Shown here in pieces: positions 4,656 through 6,295 of a DNA stretch of 6,295 nucleotides. Source of the stretch: Treponema sp. Its GTDB lineage: Bacteria > Spirochaetota > Spirochaetia > Treponematales > Breznakiellaceae. The DNA is taken from contig JAISAN010000223.1 in the NCBI GenBank assembly GCA_031266635.1, forward strand, positions 1 to 6,295, given 5' to 3'. The notes under the pieces are model-generated. The model saw only the letters and a program-made list of their open reading frames with translations, was not told the origin of the DNA and did not search any database. How positions within the stretch are numbered: position 1 is the stretch's first letter; every line of letters begins with the position of its first letter. Made by a program: the position numbers and the translations under genes.

Positions 4656-6295
4656 TTGATAAGAAAACCGGTGTTTCCCCGGATAATGGGGCTTTTGGCC
4701 CTTTATGGGGGAGTATTTTTCATTCTGGTGATTATCCAGTTTACCAAACAGGGGAATTTTACCCAGCGGATAGGCCGGGCCACCGTAAGCGGCCAGTACC
4801 GGACAGCGGCGGATGCCCCGGAAAATTCCGGCGCGGTTCCCCTTGAGGGGGGAGTGAGCGTTTTTTTTGGGGGGCTGGAATTCCGGCTGAGGGACGGCAG
4901 CGCCGGGGACGATTTTGTGCTGATTGACCGGAACGGAAGGCGGCAGCCGGCGGAGCCCGAATGGATGACCGCCTCCGGGGACGCCGCGGTGTTCCGGCTG
5001 CCCGGCGGGACGGAGATTGCTTTTACCACCCAGTACGCCGGGGCCAGCGCGGAACTGCGGATCAGCGGCGATTTCGCGGGAGGGGCCGCCGGGGTGGACA
5101 TCCCCATCCGGGCGCTCCGTTCTTCCCGGATCCGGGAGGGCGGCGACGGCAAGCTTACCGTAACCGCCGAAGGGATAAATTACGTTTTCGGCCCCCTGGA
5201 AGAAAGGGCCGCCGGGGCGCTTATCCCCCTGCGGGCCGGCGGAGCCCCGGTGGTATACCGGGCGGCGCCGGAAAAGAAGGCTTTTGACCCGGCGGAATAC
5301 ATCCTTCCCCAGGCCGCGTCTTCCCGGACATACAACGACTACATTGTCCGCTGGCGGGATCAGCACTTTTCCCTCTGGAACCAGATCGTCCCCGGCCAAA
5401 ACGACGAAGACATGGTCATCGCCTACAGCGGGGAAGCGGTCAGGCGGGGCGCTTACAAAGCCGCGGTTTCGGCGGCGTCCCCCGCTTTTCTTGAAGGCAG
5501 CAGGCGGACCTATGAATCATCGGTCTATCTGGGAAACATGAGCAGCGCCCTTCAATCCTTTGCCGCCCTGGAACGGGAAAAGATCAGCCGCCTTTCCCGG
5601 CAGATCAACGAAAGATCCCCGGATTTCCTCCGGGAACCCCAGGTGTTTGAATATTTCGCCGTCCGGGCCTACGGCAGCTTCATCGACGACGGCGTGGCGA
5701 TTGTCCGCGCCCTTGATCCCGCCGGTCTGAGCCTGGGGCTGACCCCCGGCATTTTTGAAGGCTGGCTGGATCTGAAGCAGTACCGGGCCCACGGGGATAA
5801 TCCCTTTGACCGGCTTATCGATCAGGCCTGTTACATCGTATCCGAAGATATTGGAAAGGCCGGTGAAATCCGCCGGTCTCCGGGAGGGGCGGCGGTTCCG
5901 GCGGCGGGAAACCGGGTGTTCGCGTTCCGGGAGGACAGCGCGGACATGGAATTTAACCTCCGGCTGGGGAGGGCCCTGTGGCGCTGGGCCGAAAGCGCGG
6001 GCCGCAGCGACTGGGCCGCGCTGGGCCGCTCCCTCATCGTGTCGGTTCTTTCCCTGGCGGACGGGGCCGGTACGGTCCCCCGGTCTCTTCTGGTTTCCGC
6101 CGCCGGGGAGATCCAGGAAGCCCCGGCCCCCCGGATCAGCAGCGCCCGGCTCTACCGCATCCTGACGCCGGGGGAATATCACCCCCGGTCCGCGCCAATC
6201 GGTTCCGGCGTCAATGGCATCTGGGCATGGACCGCCGTGTCCGCCCTGGGCGCCGCCCAGGAAAACAATGTGCTGGACATCTCCGTATCCTTTCC
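4656..6295 (+). CDS. Large membrane-anchored envelope protein, unrecognised (3' end beyond window)
   Basis: An open frame of 546 codons runs from TTG to the right edge with no stop. The N-terminus has basic residues (R3, K4, R9) and one hydrophobic segment (~10-29, MGLLALYGGVFFILVIIQF) with no lipobox or clear signal-peptidase site, so it is probably a bitopic protein with the rest outside the cytoplasm. Residues ~45-200 alternate hydrophobic and polar positions and are rich in Gly (FFGGLEFRL, AVFRLPGGTEIAFTTQYAG, ELRISGDFAGG), suggesting a beta-rich domain. From ~215 onward the sequence becomes helical and rich in Trp, Tyr and charged residues (YNDYIVRWRDQHFSLWNQ). No catalytic motif or family could be named. 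Codon use matches the operon genes, so transfer is not indicated. It is divergent from the TPR lipoprotein, also an envelope protein. Confidence 0.8.
   Translation, partial: MIRKPVFPRIMGLLALYGGVFFILVIIQFTKQGNFTQRIGRATVSGQYRTAADAPENSGAVPLEGGVSVFFGGLEFRLRDGSAGDDFVLIDRNGRRQPAEPEWMTASGDAAVFRLPGGTEIAFTTQYAGASAELRISGDFAGGAAGVDIPIRALRSSRIREGGDGKLTVTAEGINYVFGPLEERAAGALIPLRAGGAPVVYRAAPEKKAFDPAEYILPQAASSRTYNDYIVRWRDQHFSLWNQIVPGQNDEDMVIAYSGEAVRRGAYKAAVSAASPAFLEGSRRTYESSVYLGNMSSALQSFAALEREKISRLSRQINERSPDFLREPQVFEYFAVRAYGSFIDDGVAIVRALDPAGLSLGLTPGIFEGWLDLKQYRAHGDNPFDRLIDQACYIVSEDIGKAGEIRRSPGGAAVPAAGNRVFAFREDSADMEFNLRLGRALWRWAESAGRSDWAALGRSLIVSVLSLADGAGTVPRSLLVSAAGEIQEAPAPRISSARLYRILTPGEYHPRSAPIGSGVNGIWAWTAVSALGAAQENNVLDISVSF

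Noticed and set aside
4527..5399. Upstream minus-strand extension of the TPR reading frame (to 788 codons)
   Set aside because: The extension crosses the promoter region and runs antisense to the plus-strand envelope gene; the lipoprotein signal peptide places the true start at 4526 or 4466.
5517..6182. Minus-strand ORF of 221 codons opposite the envelope gene
   Set aside because: The plus-strand frame is open throughout with a good ribosome site and an N-terminal membrane segment; the antisense product shows no domain.

Overview
The window looks like a chromosomal stretch of a fairly GC-rich spirochaete, most likely a Treponema-type organism. This is an inference from the gene set (a TPR lipoprotein with a permissive lipobox, a DHH phosphoesterase, a TraB/PrgY-type membrane protein and a membrane-anchored envelope protein of no familiar family). 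No rRNA or other marker gene is present, so the taxonomy is tentative.

Layout from left to right. (1) Positions 1-267, minus strand: the first 89 codons of an IS4-family transposase, cut by the window edge. Its element probably ends near 338-349. (2) Positions 350-701: a non-operon stretch with a short orphan reading-frame tail, a ~110-nt region (400-509) with nested inverted repeats and an imperfect 22-nt direct repeat, and a doubtful 62-codon ORF that begins inside that region. (3) Positions 702-4526, minus strand: a compact three-gene operon transcribed as TPR lipoprotein -> DHH-family phosphoesterase -> TraB-family membrane protein. The reading frames overlap by 1 nt and 14 nt, so the genes are probably translationally coupled. 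(4) Positions 4527-4655: a divergent control region with AT-rich overlapping promoter-like sequences and several inverted repeats. (5) Positions 4656-6295, plus strand: the first 546 codons of a large protein with one N-terminal membrane segment, open at the right edge and not recognised.

How the parts fit together: the operon pairs an outer-envelope TPR scaffold lipoprotein with a cytoplasmic DHH/DHHA1 phosphoesterase and a polytopic TraB protein that carries both GxxH motifs of its superfamily. The divergent gene also encodes an envelope protein and appears to share the promoter region, so coordinated control is plausible but not shown. The left flank looks like an accessory patch where an insertion sequence has landed beside a structured, possibly repetitive element. 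No complete new defence or mobile system is visible. The most unusual items are the structured element at 400-509, the hairpin-rich leader at 4572-4647, and the unrecognised divergent protein.
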